Source: Labrenzia sp. CE80
GTDB lineage: Bacteria > Pseudomonadota > Alphaproteobacteria > Rhizobiales > Stappiaceae
Reading direction: 5' to 3'
Length of the DNA: 64,000 bases
Assembly (NCBI RefSeq): GCF_009650605.1
Contig: NZ_WAJT01000002.1
Location: 1,167,988-1,231,987 of the forward strand
Numbering within the stretch: the first letter of the stretch is position 1; every line of letters starts with the position of its first letter. Made by a program: the position numbers and the translations under genes. The notes under the pieces were generated by a model that had not been told where the DNA came from, made no database searches, and was given only the letters and a program-made list of their open reading frames with translations. Positions 50,751-60,151 of this stretch are shown piece after piece.

Positions 50751-53447
50751 GTGACCGAAGAAGGACAAGAAGCCACGGTTAAAACCACCTGTCCGTATTG
50801 CGGTGTCGGTTGCGGTGTTCTCGCGAACATCGCAGCCGATGGAAATGTCACCGTCAAAGGCGATCCGGATCACCCGGCCAACTTTGGCCGACTATGCTCC
50901 AAGGGCTCGGCTTTGGCGGAGACGCTTTCACTGAGCGACCGGTTGCTTCATCCGCAGATCGGCGGCAAGCAGGCGTCCTGGGATCAAGCCCTCGATCTGA
51001 TCGCGTCAAAGTTTGCGGCGATCATCGAAGAGCATGGGCCCGACAGTGTTGCCTTCTATGTCTCCGGACAGATTCTGACCGAAGACTATTACATCGCGAA
51101 CAAGCTCATGAAGGGCTACATCGGTTCGGCGAACATCGACACGAACTCTCGCCTCTGCATGGCCTCCTCGGTTGCTGGCCATCGACGTGCATTCGGGTCT
51201 GATACGGTTCCCGGAACCTATGAGGATCTTGAACTCGCGGACCTGATTGTTCTGGTCGGTTCGAACCTTGCCTGGTGTCATCCGGTGATCTTCCAGCGCA
51301 TTGAGGCGGCGAAACGTGAAAACCCTGCGTTGCGGGTCGTCGTCGTTGACCCTCGCCGGACGGCCACATGCGAACTTGCGGACCTTCATCTGGCGCTCAA
51401 GCCGGACACCGACGTTGCTCTGTTCAACGGCCTGCTTTCCTTCCTGTCCGACGTAGACGGCCTTGACCGCTCCTTCATCGACCAGCACACGCATGGTTTT
51501 GAAGCTGCACTGGCAGAAGCAGACCCGCTGGACATGGCGAAAGTCGCAGCGCAGACCGGTCTGTCGGTTCGCGATCTTGCGACGTTTTACACCATGGTGG
51601 CGCGCACCGAGAAAACGGTCACGGTCTACAGTCAGGGCGTCAACCAGTCGGTCGTCGGCACCGACAAGGTCAATGCGATCATCAACACCCATCTTGCGAC
51701 CGGCCGCATCGGCCGTGCAGGCATGGGGCCATTTTCCATCACTGGGCAGCCCAACGCCATGGGGGGACGCGAGGTTGGTGGACTGGCCAATATGCTCGCT
51801 GCCCATATGGCCATTGAAAACCCGGAGCACCGCCAGTTGGTGCAGGACTTCTGGCAGAGCCCGAAGGTGCCCCGGCGCCAGGGCCTTAAGGCCGTTGACA
51901 TGTTCGGCGCGGTGCGTGACGGCCGCATCAAGGCGATCTGGATCATGGCGACCAACCCGGTCGACAGCCTGCCCGCCGCAGATGAAGTCGCCCTTGCCTT
52001 GAAGCATTGCCCCTTTGTGGTCGTCTCCGATGTCTCGACAGAGGTCGACACGCTGCCCTACGCCCATGTCTCGCTGCCTGCCGCAGCGTGGGGCGAGAAG
52101 AACGGCACGGTTACGAACTCCGAACGCCGGATCTCCCGGCAGCGCCGCTTTCTGGACCTGCCCGGCGAGGCGAGGGCGGACTGGCGGGCGCTGTGCGAAG
52201 TGGCCAAGCGCATGGGCTTTGCGGAAGGGTTCAATTACGCGGGCGTCGATGAGGTCTTTGCGGAACATGCGGCCCTGTCTGCTCATCAGAACGATGGAAC
52301 ACGTGACTTTGACATCGGCGCGTTCGCCGATATTGGCCAGCAGGATTATGACGATCTGGCTCCCGTGCAATGGCCCGCACGCGCGGGAGAGCCAAAACGT
52401 GACAGCCGGTTTTTCGCTGGCGGTGGATTTTTCACAAAGGACCGCAAGGCCAACTTTGTCGCTGTCGAAACGACAGCCCCCGCCAGAAGGCAGCGCGCCT
52501 ATCCCTTTGTCCTCAACACGGGCCGTATCCGCGATCAGTGGCACACGATGACGCGCACCGCGAAAACCGCGCGACTGTCGTCTCATATCGCTGAACCTTT
52601 CGCAGAAATTCATCCTGAAGATGCCACTGCGATCGGTCTTGGCGACGCGGAGCTGGTTGAGGTGAAAAGCCCCCATGGCCGCGTCGTGGTGAGGGCACTG
52701 GTGAGCGAAAAGGCGCAGAAAGGATCTGTCTTCGTGCCCATGCACTGGACCGATCAATTTGCTTCAAAAGGCCGTGTCGATGCGGTGGTTTCTCCCGATA
52801 CGGATCTCTTCTCCGGTCAGCCCGGATCGAAATTCACCCCTGTCGCTCTGACGCCGGTTTCGTGCAACTGGTACGGCTTTGCAGTCCTGCGCAACAAGCC
52901 AGAGGCCATTCCGGCTGACTACTGGGCACTGGCTCAAGCGCCGGGTGGGTGGCGTGTCGAACTGGCAGGACTGGCCCAAGACGATCTCAAAGAGATGGCA
53001 TGCGCGCTACTGCCTGGAGACCCCGAGGAGGCAGCATTTCTCAGCTATGAGGATGGGGGCGAGGGCGTGCAGCGCCTGGCTCTCTGGGATAACGGCGATC
53101 TTGTAGCGGTGTTTTTCTTCGCGCCGGAGCCGGTTGCCGTCTCCCGGCAATGGGCCGCATCTCTGCTGGAGGCGAAAGCCGAAAATACGATCGAGCGTTA
53201 CCGAGTGCTGGCCGGACGGCCGGCGGCGGATCGGCCGGATCCCGGCGCGATTGTGTGCTCCTGTTTCCAGATTGGCGTCAATCAGATCACAGCTGCTGCC
53301 GGACAAGGCGCCGCAACTGTCGACGCCATTGGCTCAGTGCTTAAGGCAGGGACCAACTGCGGGTCCTGCCGATCCGAGATCAAAAGCCTTTTGGATGGCC
53401 TCAACGACAAGGAGACGGCTGATGTCGACATCGCGCAAGCCGGTTGA
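50751..53447 (+). CDS. nasA: Assimilatory nitrate reductase catalytic subunit
   Basis: 898 residues, GTG start with AGAGAG upstream. N-terminal [4Fe-4S] ligands C14, C17, C21 and C49 ('TTCPYCGVGC', 'GRLCSKG'). Molybdenum bis-MGD domains fill the middle ('SRLCMASSVAGHRRAFG', 'NAMGGREVGGL', 'TNPVDSLP'), and the C-terminal MGD domain ends near 740. A final Bfd-like [2Fe-2S] domain has 'IVCSCFQIG' and 'GTNCGSCRSEI'. It reduces nitrate to nitrite in the cytoplasm. No separate NasB/NasC-type reductase gene is seen here, so the C-terminal cluster probably receives electrons from a reductase elsewhere. Confidence 0.95.
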   Translation: MTEEGQEATVKTTCPYCGVGCGVLANIAADGNVTVKGDPDHPANFGRLCSKGSALAETLSLSDRLLHPQIGGKQASWDQALDLIASKFAAIIEEHGPDSVAFYVSGQILTEDYYIANKLMKGYIGSANIDTNSRLCMASSVAGHRRAFGSDTVPGTYEDLELADLIVLVGSNLAWCHPVIFQRIEAAKRENPALRVVVVDPRRTATCELADLHLALKPDTDVALFNGLLSFLSDVDGLDRSFIDQHTHGFEAALAEADPLDMAKVAAQTGLSVRDLATFYTMVARTEKTVTVYSQGVNQSVVGTDKVNAIINTHLATGRIGRAGMGPFSITGQPNAMGGREVGGLANMLAAHMAIENPEHRQLVQDFWQSPKVPRRQGLKAVDMFGAVRDGRIKAIWIMATNPVDSLPAADEVALALKHCPFVVVSDVSTEVDTLPYAHVSLPAAAWGEKNGTVTNSERRISRQRRFLDLPGEARADWRALCEVAKRMGFAEGFNYAGVDEVFAEHAALSAHQNDGTRDFDIGAFADIGQQDYDDLAPVQWPARAGEPKRDSRFFAGGGFFTKDRKANFVAVETTAPARRQRAYPFVLNTGRIRDQWHTMTRTAKTARLSSHIAEPFAEIHPEDATAIGLGDAELVEVKSPHGRVVVRALVSEKAQKGSVFVPMHWTDQFASKGRVDAVVSPDTDLFSGQPGSKFTPVALTPVSCNWYGFAVLRNKPEAIPADYWALAQAPGGWRVELAGLAQDDLKEMACALLPGDPEEAAFLSYEDGGEGVQRLALWDNGDLVAVFFFAPEPVAVSRQWAASLLEAKAENTIERYRVLAGRPAADRPDPGAIVCSCFQIGVNQITAAAGQGAATVDAIGSVLKAGTNCGSCRSEIKSLLDGLNDKETADVDIAQAG

Positions 53448-54936
53448 GGTCAAATCGATCGCACAAGCTCCATTAAGGTCCCGCGGCCGTCCTCCACGCA
53501 TGGGACCGCTGGCGAACCTGCCGGTCTTCTTTCCTCTTGAAACGCGCAAGATCCTTCTGGCGGGGGGGACGGAAGCGGCAGCCTGGAAGGCAGAGCTTCT
53601 GGCCGCGGCCGGGGCTGAGGTTCATCTCTACGCAGAAGATCTCGATCCGGTTATGGCCAGCCTTTTGAAGACAGGCGGTGTGAACGGACGGTTTGTTCAT
53701 CATGCACGGCCTTGGGGTTCGGACAGCTTTGCCGGTGCGGCGTTGGCAATTGCTGATGCGGCAAGCGACGGCGAGGCGCAGGCCTTTTACTGTGCCGCGA
53801 AAGCCGCGGGTGTCCCGGTCAACGTGATCGACAATCCGCCGTTTTGCGAATTTCAGTTCGGCTCTATCGTCAATCGCTCACCTGTTGTGATCGGCATTTC
53901 GACCAATGGCGTCGCGCCGATCCTGGGTCAGGTGATCCGGCGCAAGATAGAGACGCTTCTGCCATTGTCCCTGGCCGGTTGGGCAGGGCTTGCGGGCAGG
54001 GTCCGCAGCGCGGTTATGGAACGACTGGCACCTGGCCCACAACGGCGCAGGTTCTGGGAACTCTTCACCGATCAAGCATTTTCTGAGCGAGACGCACCCG
54101 AAGCGGAGGCGGAGGTCGCTGCTCTGGTTGAAGCAACAGGTGTCGCGCAAACGGCAAGAGAAGGACGGGTAACGCTCGTGGGCGCCGGGCCGGGGAGCGC
54201 CGAGCTACTGACATTGAAAGCCGTGCGCGCGCTTCAGGCAGCCGACGTCATCCTTTTCGATGATCTCGTCGCAGATGAGGTTCTGGAGCTTGCCCGCAGG
54301 GAGGCCAAGCGCATGCTGGTGGGCAAACGCGGCGGCCGCGAGAGCTGCAAACAGGAAGACATCAACGATCTGATGGTGGAGCTTGCCCAGAAGGGCAAGA
54401 ACGTTGTGCGTCTCAAGTCAGGAGATCCGATGATATTCGGCCGAGCTGGCGAAGAAATCGAGCGCTTGCAGTCAGAAGGCATTCCGGTTGCGGTGGTTCC
54501 GGGCGTGACTTCTGCGTCGGCCATGGCCTCGGCTCTCGGCATTTCGCTCACCCACCGCGATCATGCACAGGCTGTACGCTTTGTGACGGGCCATTCGAAG
54601 AAGGGCGACCTGCAGGAGAGCGTGGACTGGGCCGGCCTGTCTGACCCCGCGACCACCACTGTCTTTTACATGGGTGGCCGTATGGCCGGTCGCATTTCGG
54701 GCCGGTTGATCCGGGAGGGACGCTCACCTTCGACGCCGGTTGTCGTCATGGCAGGCATTGCGAGGCCTGATGAAAAGCGCTGGCAGGGCAAGCTCCGCGA
54801 TCTTGAAATGGGGGTCGCTGCGCTTGATACCAGCGAGCCGGTGTTGATTGGCGTCGGAGAAGTGTTCGACATGGCGGGCGCCATGGCTGTGTCTGCGCAG
54901 CCCGAGCAGAACTTGGCGACCGCCTCTCTGGCATGA
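53422..54936 (+). CDS. cysG: Siroheme synthase (CysG): precorrin-2 dehydrogenase/ferrochelatase fused to uroporphyrinogen-III methyltransferase
   Basis: 504 residues from the ATG at 53422, with AAGGAGA upstream; it overlaps the end of nasA by 26 bases. N-terminal dehydrogenase/ferrochelatase domain about 30-240 ('ILLAGGTEAAAWKAELLAAA', 'NVIDNPPFCEFQFGSIVNR'). C-terminal SUMT domain about 255-490 ('VTLVGAGPGSAELLTLKAVR', 'VVRLKSGDPMIFGRAGEEIE', 'PVAVVPGVTSASAMASALG'). It supplies siroheme for NirB, and the operon link makes the supply matched. The glycine-rich loop of the first domain reads GGTEAA, slightly off the usual GGG. Confidence 0.93.
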   Translation: MSTSRKPVEVKSIAQAPLRSRGRPPRMGPLANLPVFFPLETRKILLAGGTEAAAWKAELLAAAGAEVHLYAEDLDPVMASLLKTGGVNGRFVHHARPWGSDSFAGAALAIADAASDGEAQAFYCAAKAAGVPVNVIDNPPFCEFQFGSIVNRSPVVIGISTNGVAPILGQVIRRKIETLLPLSLAGWAGLAGRVRSAVMERLAPGPQRRRFWELFTDQAFSERDAPEAEAEVAALVEATGVAQTAREGRVTLVGAGPGSAELLTLKAVRALQAADVILFDDLVADEVLELARREAKRMLVGKRGGRESCKQEDINDLMVELAQKGKNVVRLKSGDPMIFGRAGEEIERLQSEGIPVAVVPGVTSASAMASALGISLTHRDHAQAVRFVTGHSKKGDLQESVDWAGLSDPATTTVFYMGGRMAGRISGRLIREGRSPSTPVVVMAGIARPDEKRWQGKLRDLEMGVAALDTSEPVLIGVGEVFDMAGAMAVSAQPEQNLATASLA

Positions 54937-54954
54937 ACCTTTGGCCTGGAGCGC

Positions 54955-55683
54955 CTAGTTCACTTCAACACCGTCATGGATCCGTTGGATCAGCGCAACC
55001 GCCTGACGTTTGCAATTGTTCCCGGAAAACCAGGTCAGAAGCGAACCAGGCAGGGCTTCATTCAAAGTCTCTGGAAGGGTGTTGAGGGTCAGCGTTCTCA
55101 AATCATCGTCAATCCTCACCGCCAATCGCCCATCGGCGGCGAAATCGCTCGGCAAGGTCAAAGTGGTCTGGTCCTTGGGCCAGGAAATGTCAGTGATGCG
55201 CCCTTCAGAGCTCCGCACCGAGACAACGGTGGAAGCTGAAGCGTCTCTGCGTGCAAGGGTTAACTCCGACTGTCGAACACAGCGCGGGCCGGAGCTGTCG
55301 ACACTGACGTGCCAGATGCTGGCGGGTACTCGAAATGCACCGTCAAGGTTGCGCGACGCACCAAGCACATTTGACCGCGCGTCCGGGTCGCCCAAAAGAA
55401 CCTTCAGAGCATCCCAGCTTGCGGGAACAGGCGAAGTGGATTTCGCCGAGCTCTCGTCCTCAAGCGAACCTTCAAATGGACCGTCGATCACGCGCATCTT
55501 GCCGTTCTGGGACAGGATCGTGACACGGGCCCCGCCGGGCAGGGTCAGCACTGTCGTAGGCGCCAGAATATCACCCGGCAGGTGGTCAGTATCCCCACTG
55601 GCCGCAACGACGACCATGTCCGCCCAGGCAGGGACGGCAAAGCAACCAAGCATCAAGGCCATAAGCCATGCCATGTATCGCAT
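54955..55683 (-). CDS. Periplasmic FecR-like protein, third gene of the caspase/cyclase operon
   Basis: 242 residues. Signal peptide 1-21 (ends VPAWA), then a FecR-like beta segment ('GDILAPTTVLTLPGGARVTI', 'LSQNGKMRVIDGPFEG') to about residue 75. A second domain follows with a Cys pair (in 'GPRCVRQSE' and 'NNCKRQAV') that may form a disulfide. FecR-like domains often accompany CHASE2 cyclases and caspase-like proteins in alphaproteobacteria. It follows the cyclase gene by 69 bases on the same strand and converges on cysG. Function unknown; a periplasmic partner of the CHASE2 sensor is plausible. Confidence 0.7.
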   Translation of the reverse strand: MRYMAWLMALMLGCFAVPAWADMVVVAASGDTDHLPGDILAPTTVLTLPGGARVTILSQNGKMRVIDGPFEGSLEDESSAKSTSPVPASWDALKVLLGDPDARSNVLGASRNLDGAFRVPASIWHVSVDSSGPRCVRQSELTLARRDASASTVVSVRSSEGRITDISWPKDQTTLTLPSDFAADGRLAVRIDDDLRTLTLNTLPETLNEALPGSLLTWFSGNNCKRQAVALIQRIHDGVEVN

Positions 55684-55752
55684 TTGAACTGCTCCCTAGG
55701 TTATCGCCAAAACCATAGACTGCGCCCTGCTCGGCAGAAAGGCTGCTGCCAA

Positions 55753-57702
55753 TCATTTTTCCAATAGCGTTACTTTCGTTCCAGCAGGGCCATCGCGCAA
55801 TCGTTCAATGTGAAACAGGGTTGGTCCGTCGCCTGGTTTCAACGTGGCGACGCCTTCAAGGCAGGATAGCGCATCCGGACTGGCGTCAGACATCTTTTGA
55901 TAGGAGGCCAGATAAGCTTGCATCCAGGCGGAAGAATGATCTTGGTCGGAAATCGGTTCGAAACAGGCAACTGGCTGGCTTCGGCCCTTAAGCACCAGAT
56001 CGCCCAGCGGGCGGAAGTGGTGTCCGGGACATTTGGCGGCGACTGCGCTACTGACGCAAATGCGTGTACCTAGAAACTTGTTCGCGCCTTCCAGGCGCGC
56101 GGCAGTGTTCACGGTGTCACCAATACCTGTGTAGTCAAAAAACCGGCTGCCGCCGAAATTCCCGATGACGGCCTCGCCGTGGTGAATGCCAATCCGGGTT
56201 ACACCGAGAGCAATCGACCGGTCGTTGGCGTCTTTCCGGAAGCTCTCGCAAAACGCGTCCAGCGCGAGAGACAATTCAAGAGCGCGCCTGGCTTGGTCTG
56301 GATCCACCTCCGGCGCTCCAAAGAAGCAGACGACCGCATCGCCAATGATCTTGTCGATGGTTGCGCCATGCTCGGTCGCGAGATCGCATATGCGGTCCAG
56401 ATAACTGTTGAGCAGCTCGGCCATCTGCTCCGGTGGCAAGGTTTCCGACAGGCTGGTGAAGCCCTGAAGATCTGTGAACAGATAGGTGACCAGACGTTTT
56501 TCACCACCGAGCTTGAGAGAGATGTCACCATTGGTCAGACGCTTGACGAGTACAGGGCTTACATACTTGGAAAAAGCGGTTCGCAGGAACACTCGCTCCG
56601 AGCGATCCTTGCGCCAACGCATAAGTGCCATAACGAGCGCAGAGCACGCGGCTGCAGCTGGCGGGCCGATGACAGGAAGCAGCAGTATCTCCAGCGACAC
56701 CAGCATCCAGGCCGCGATAAGGTATGCACTGATCGCCAGGAAAAGCAGCGAGAAGTAGGTGAGAGGGCGTGCAATCACCAGAAAGCCGAAGCTCGCAGCC
56801 AGTCCTGCAAGCACCATCAATGCAATGGTTTCGAGAAAGGATGCAGACCCAAGCGAACGTCCGGAAAGCTGCTGCGCCAGAATGGTTGCGTGAACCTCTG
56901 TGCCTGTCAGCGTCCCGGCTTCCGAACCCGCCAGTGAAACCATTGGTGTCGGGTGTTGATCGACATAGGGAAGATCGGTCCCGATCAGGACGTATTTGCC
57001 TGTGAACCAGGCCTTCGGAAGATATGCGACTGTTTGCGCGGGATACTGCGGAAAGGGCGAGGTGCCATCAGATCTATATTGATAGATGATGCGTCCTGTC
57101 GCCTGCTCTCCAGGCAAGGCCTCTCCAGAGAGAGCTTCGGCGAACCTTCGAACCGGCGTACTGTCTTCCTCTTCAAGTCGCGGGAGATGCCGGAGAACGC
57201 CGTCTGCCTCGTCCCGCTGCAGCACGATGGACCCGCTCCGACGATCTGAAAGCACGGACTGAAGATAAGCCGCCTGCTCATGTGTCAGGTGTTCCCTGGT
57301 ACCTGCTTTAGCAAGGATGACGGGAGCCTTGGATCGGTCAATCGCATCAAGCAACAGCTTGTCCTTGGCAGACTCGCTTGGCCCATCAAGAAGCACATCC
57401 AGACCGATTTTCTGAGGTGAAGCAGCATCGATGGTCTTTATCAGTTCCGCCAGAAATCGGCGGTCGATCGGAGATCTGTAGGGAAATTGCGCCAAGGTTT
57501 CTTCGGTGATTGTCACGAGCACGACGTCATTTGTACAATCGTTGCAATCTCCGAGAACGGAGATCACGAGCAGGTCGTCCAGCACCGAACCGAGGCGCGA
57601 CGCCAATGGCAGGGTCAGGACCGCAGCCAACGCGCCAACGGCCAGCGTGCTCAGAAGTCTCCAGGACAGGTGACCGTGCCGCATTGGCTTTTGTGCCATC
57701 AT
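55753..57702 (-). CDS. CHASE2-domain adenylate/guanylate cyclase (class III)
   Basis: 649 residues. N-terminal helix about 15-37; periplasmic CHASE2 sensor about 40-290; three further helices about 290-362; then the cyclase domain about 400-580. Catalytic residues are in place: metal Asp411 ('LFTDLQGFTSL') and Asp455 ('DKIIGDAVVCFFGAP'), base-selecting Lys451, and Asn532/Arg536 ('GIGDTVNTAARLEG'). This points to ATP as substrate, so cAMP as product. It sits between an exported caspase-like protein and a FecR-like periplasmic protein, all on one strand. The signal sensed is unknown. Confidence 0.9.
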   Translation of the reverse strand: MMAQKPMRHGHLSWRLLSTLAVGALAAVLTLPLASRLGSVLDDLLVISVLGDCNDCTNDVVLVTITEETLAQFPYRSPIDRRFLAELIKTIDAASPQKIGLDVLLDGPSESAKDKLLLDAIDRSKAPVILAKAGTREHLTHEQAAYLQSVLSDRRSGSIVLQRDEADGVLRHLPRLEEEDSTPVRRFAEALSGEALPGEQATGRIIYQYRSDGTSPFPQYPAQTVAYLPKAWFTGKYVLIGTDLPYVDQHPTPMVSLAGSEAGTLTGTEVHATILAQQLSGRSLGSASFLETIALMVLAGLAASFGFLVIARPLTYFSLLFLAISAYLIAAWMLVSLEILLLPVIGPPAAAACSALVMALMRWRKDRSERVFLRTAFSKYVSPVLVKRLTNGDISLKLGGEKRLVTYLFTDLQGFTSLSETLPPEQMAELLNSYLDRICDLATEHGATIDKIIGDAVVCFFGAPEVDPDQARRALELSLALDAFCESFRKDANDRSIALGVTRIGIHHGEAVIGNFGGSRFFDYTGIGDTVNTAARLEGANKFLGTRICVSSAVAAKCPGHHFRPLGDLVLKGRSQPVACFEPISDQDHSSAWMQAYLASYQKMSDASPDALSCLEGVATLKPGDGPTLFHIERLRDGPAGTKVTLLEK

Positions 57703-57754
57703 CGTCTTGAGGTGCCGACCGGAAAACGGTCACCGGGTGTTCGAGGCAAAAGGA

Positions 57755-59932
57755 TCATTTCGGGGCGTCGAAGCGCTTCACGTCTGAAGTCGTTCCATCC
57801 GCATAGGTCAGCTGCACGGAGACATACTCCGTTGACTTCGGAACATTCGCGAAGACGATGGATCCTGGTCCACTTCTTGGGATCGCATGTGGGTCGTCGG
57901 GGTCGCATTCACCGATCTCGAAAGCCGTGTCGGGTTGATCGCTGTTCACCCCGTAACGGACCGATGCAATGGCGCAGCGATAGCTGATCAACTGGGTGAA
58001 ATAGGCCAGCTGCTTGCCATCCCAGTCCCGGTAGCTGATCCAGCCGTTCGACAGACGCTCGAGAATGTCCTTCTGGGACTTGATCAGGGCAGCATTCGGA
58101 TTGAACGCGATTTTAAACGGGCCTCGCATATCGCCATGAACATCTGTGTATTGCACCTCCACGTCGGTCGGACCGGCATTTCCCGGCAACTCGAAGGCGG
58201 GGTAGGGGATTGGTTGTCCGGTCGTGGGGTTGAGAGCTCCGTTGACAAATCCGGTTGACCGGAAGTCTTCGCCCGGCAGGCGAACGAATATTTCCTGCGC
58301 GCTGTCGGCAATGGCCAGGGACAGCATCCAGCCCTGATTGCTGCGCATGGCGTTCAGTTTGACCGGATTGGCAAGTGCCTGGGTGTTGAGACCTGACAGC
58401 GCCGCCAGTCGCGACTTGGCGTCCTCGATGCGCTGGGCCGCCATTTGCTGGTCGATGAAATACCGCAGGTACCGGCCGTCTTCCACGCCTTCCAGGAAAC
58501 GCGTCAAAAGATCGAGTTCCGTCGTCTTGTCTGCCATCGACTGCTGACCGAGCCTGGACTGGGAGTAATCAAGACTCAGTTCATAAAGGGCCGGGACGAA
58601 CTCCGGATAGGCATCGACAAAGGCACTGAAACGCCGGATCCGTTCATCGCGCTCCTGCAACAGGATTTCGGCAAACAAGGTCGTCGGGTCGCTACGGCCC
58701 TGGGTCAGGGAGTGATAGAACTCGCGCGCACCGGCGCGGCCCTCCTGGGCTCTCAGCACGGCCTGAAACCGGACGTGCGGGTCGACCTGAGGTTCTCCGA
58801 AGGCGAAATATTTCAGATAATCCTGGCGGGCCTTTGGATAGTCGCCCTTGATCTCACGAATGCGCGCGTTGGCATAAAACTCGAGCGGGCTTTGCGGATT
58901 TTCAACGAGCAGGGACCGGCTTTGCAGCTTTGCAAACAATTGCTCAATCTCGCCAGCCGGACTGCTGCCGATCTGCGCCAGGCGCGCCTTGGCGAGCTCT
59001 GCGAAAGAGCCGTCGGGAAAGCGATCGAGATAGGCTTGGATTTGAGCCCTGTCGTCACTGGCTTTGACGTCGTTCCAGAATTGCAGCTCCAGCTGGATCG
59101 TGCTCGCATCAGCTGGTGCGTTTGCTGCAACTTGGCCTTGGCCCATTGTGCCCGACGGTGTCAGCACGATATCAGTCGTCAGGGATGAATGATCCCAGGG
59201 AACCTGATCGCCATTCGTGGCTTCGACCACCTGCTTGCGTACCCGCTTGAACACGGTTTCGACCGTCGCGCCGGGAACGAGGATTTCGCGCGAAATTGCA
59301 AGCGTATAGGGGCTGTTGAGCCCCTGGCCATCCGTCGCCGTGCTTCCAGGCGCCGTTGCGAACGAAATGAAGCTGCCGCGCGGCGTGCTGTTCAAGAACG
59401 CAAAGCCGCCGACCGTACCGCCGGCTGAGCGCGACAGGGCGGTGTTGCGGCAGGCGTCGAAGATGACAATGTTCGCTCCGTCATGAGCCGATTCAACGGC
59501 GGACAGGACCCAGTCCACCGACAGGGCCTCAAATTCAGCGTCGATTTCATCGCGCAGGTCCGCGCCCAGCGGGGCAAGGTAGTTTTGACCACCGGCTTCA
59601 AAGCCATGGCCGGAGTAATAGACAACCGCGACGGCGCCCGGATCAGTCTTTTTAAGCTTGTCGGTGAAGTCTCGAACGGCGCGCTTCATGGTGCGCAGGT
59701 CAGCATTCAGCACGAGGTCGACGTCAAAACCGGTTGACTTCAGACTGTCCGTGATCAGGGCCGCGTCATTTGCCGGGTTCTGCAAACGCGCCAGCGTTGA
59801 GCTGTCGTAATCCGCATTGCCGACCACCAGCGCGAGACGCTCTGTCGCCAAGGTCGGCCCGAGAAGCGGCGAGCAGATGAAAAAGCATGCAGTCATGACG
59901 AGGCGAAAGCGTCGTGTTAATAGCGGTTTCAT
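57755..59932 (-). CDS. Exported caspase-family (orthocaspase, peptidase C14) protein with helical repeats
   Basis: 725 residues. Signal peptide about 1-29. The caspase-like p20 domain is about 30-260: catalytic His109 in 'VVYYSGHGFEAGG' and Cys161 in 'NIVIFDACRNTAL', both present, so probably active. After a short linker come helical, TPR-like repeats (about 275-500: 'IQAYLDRFPDGSFAELAKAR', 'YPKARQDYLKYF') and a beta-rich C-terminal region to the end. The ATG at 59932 has GGGGAAG upstream; a TTG 54 bases earlier is unneeded. Bacterial orthocaspases cut after Arg or Lys and are linked to stress and cell death. First gene of the operon, 52 bases before the cyclase. Confidence 0.88.
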   Translation of the reverse strand: MKPLLTRRFRLVMTACFFICSPLLGPTLATERLALVVGNADYDSSTLARLQNPANDAALITDSLKSTGFDVDLVLNADLRTMKRAVRDFTDKLKKTDPGAVAVVYYSGHGFEAGGQNYLAPLGADLRDEIDAEFEALSVDWVLSAVESAHDGANIVIFDACRNTALSRSAGGTVGGFAFLNSTPRGSFISFATAPGSTATDGQGLNSPYTLAISREILVPGATVETVFKRVRKQVVEATNGDQVPWDHSSLTTDIVLTPSGTMGQGQVAANAPADASTIQLELQFWNDVKASDDRAQIQAYLDRFPDGSFAELAKARLAQIGSSPAGEIEQLFAKLQSRSLLVENPQSPLEFYANARIREIKGDYPKARQDYLKYFAFGEPQVDPHVRFQAVLRAQEGRAGAREFYHSLTQGRSDPTTLFAEILLQERDERIRRFSAFVDAYPEFVPALYELSLDYSQSRLGQQSMADKTTELDLLTRFLEGVEDGRYLRYFIDQQMAAQRIEDAKSRLAALSGLNTQALANPVKLNAMRSNQGWMLSLAIADSAQEIFVRLPGEDFRSTGFVNGALNPTTGQPIPYPAFELPGNAGPTDVEVQYTDVHGDMRGPFKIAFNPNAALIKSQKDILERLSNGWISYRDWDGKQLAYFTQLISYRCAIASVRYGVNSDQPDTAFEIGECDPDDPHAIPRSGPGSIVFANVPKSTEYVSVQLTYADGTTSDVKRFDAPK

Positions 59933-60151
59933 TATCTTCCCCAGACCTTCGCGTTGAGCTTGACCTGTCCGGACTGCTTCCGTCAATGCGGGAACCCGGT
60001 GGTTTTCAGATTTTAGCTTTACTAGGATCCATTGGAAGAAAAGGTGACCCGGGTCACAGGAATGCGGTTAGGGGGAAGTCGCGCCCGAGCGCGAGAAACT
60101 GCGGCCGCGATGCGGGCCCGCAGCTAGGCTGCTTCGACCCGCGCCATCGTT

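Noticed and set aside
51006..52757. Open frame of 583 codons on the minus strand opposite nasA
   Set aside because: It lies wholly inside nasA, has no family resemblance or ribosome site, and is an effect of GC-rich codon bias on the complementary strand.
59186..59932. Possibility that the caspase-like protein is a catalytically dead homologue
   Set aside because: Both His109 (YSGHG) and Cys161 (DACRN) are present in standard contexts.
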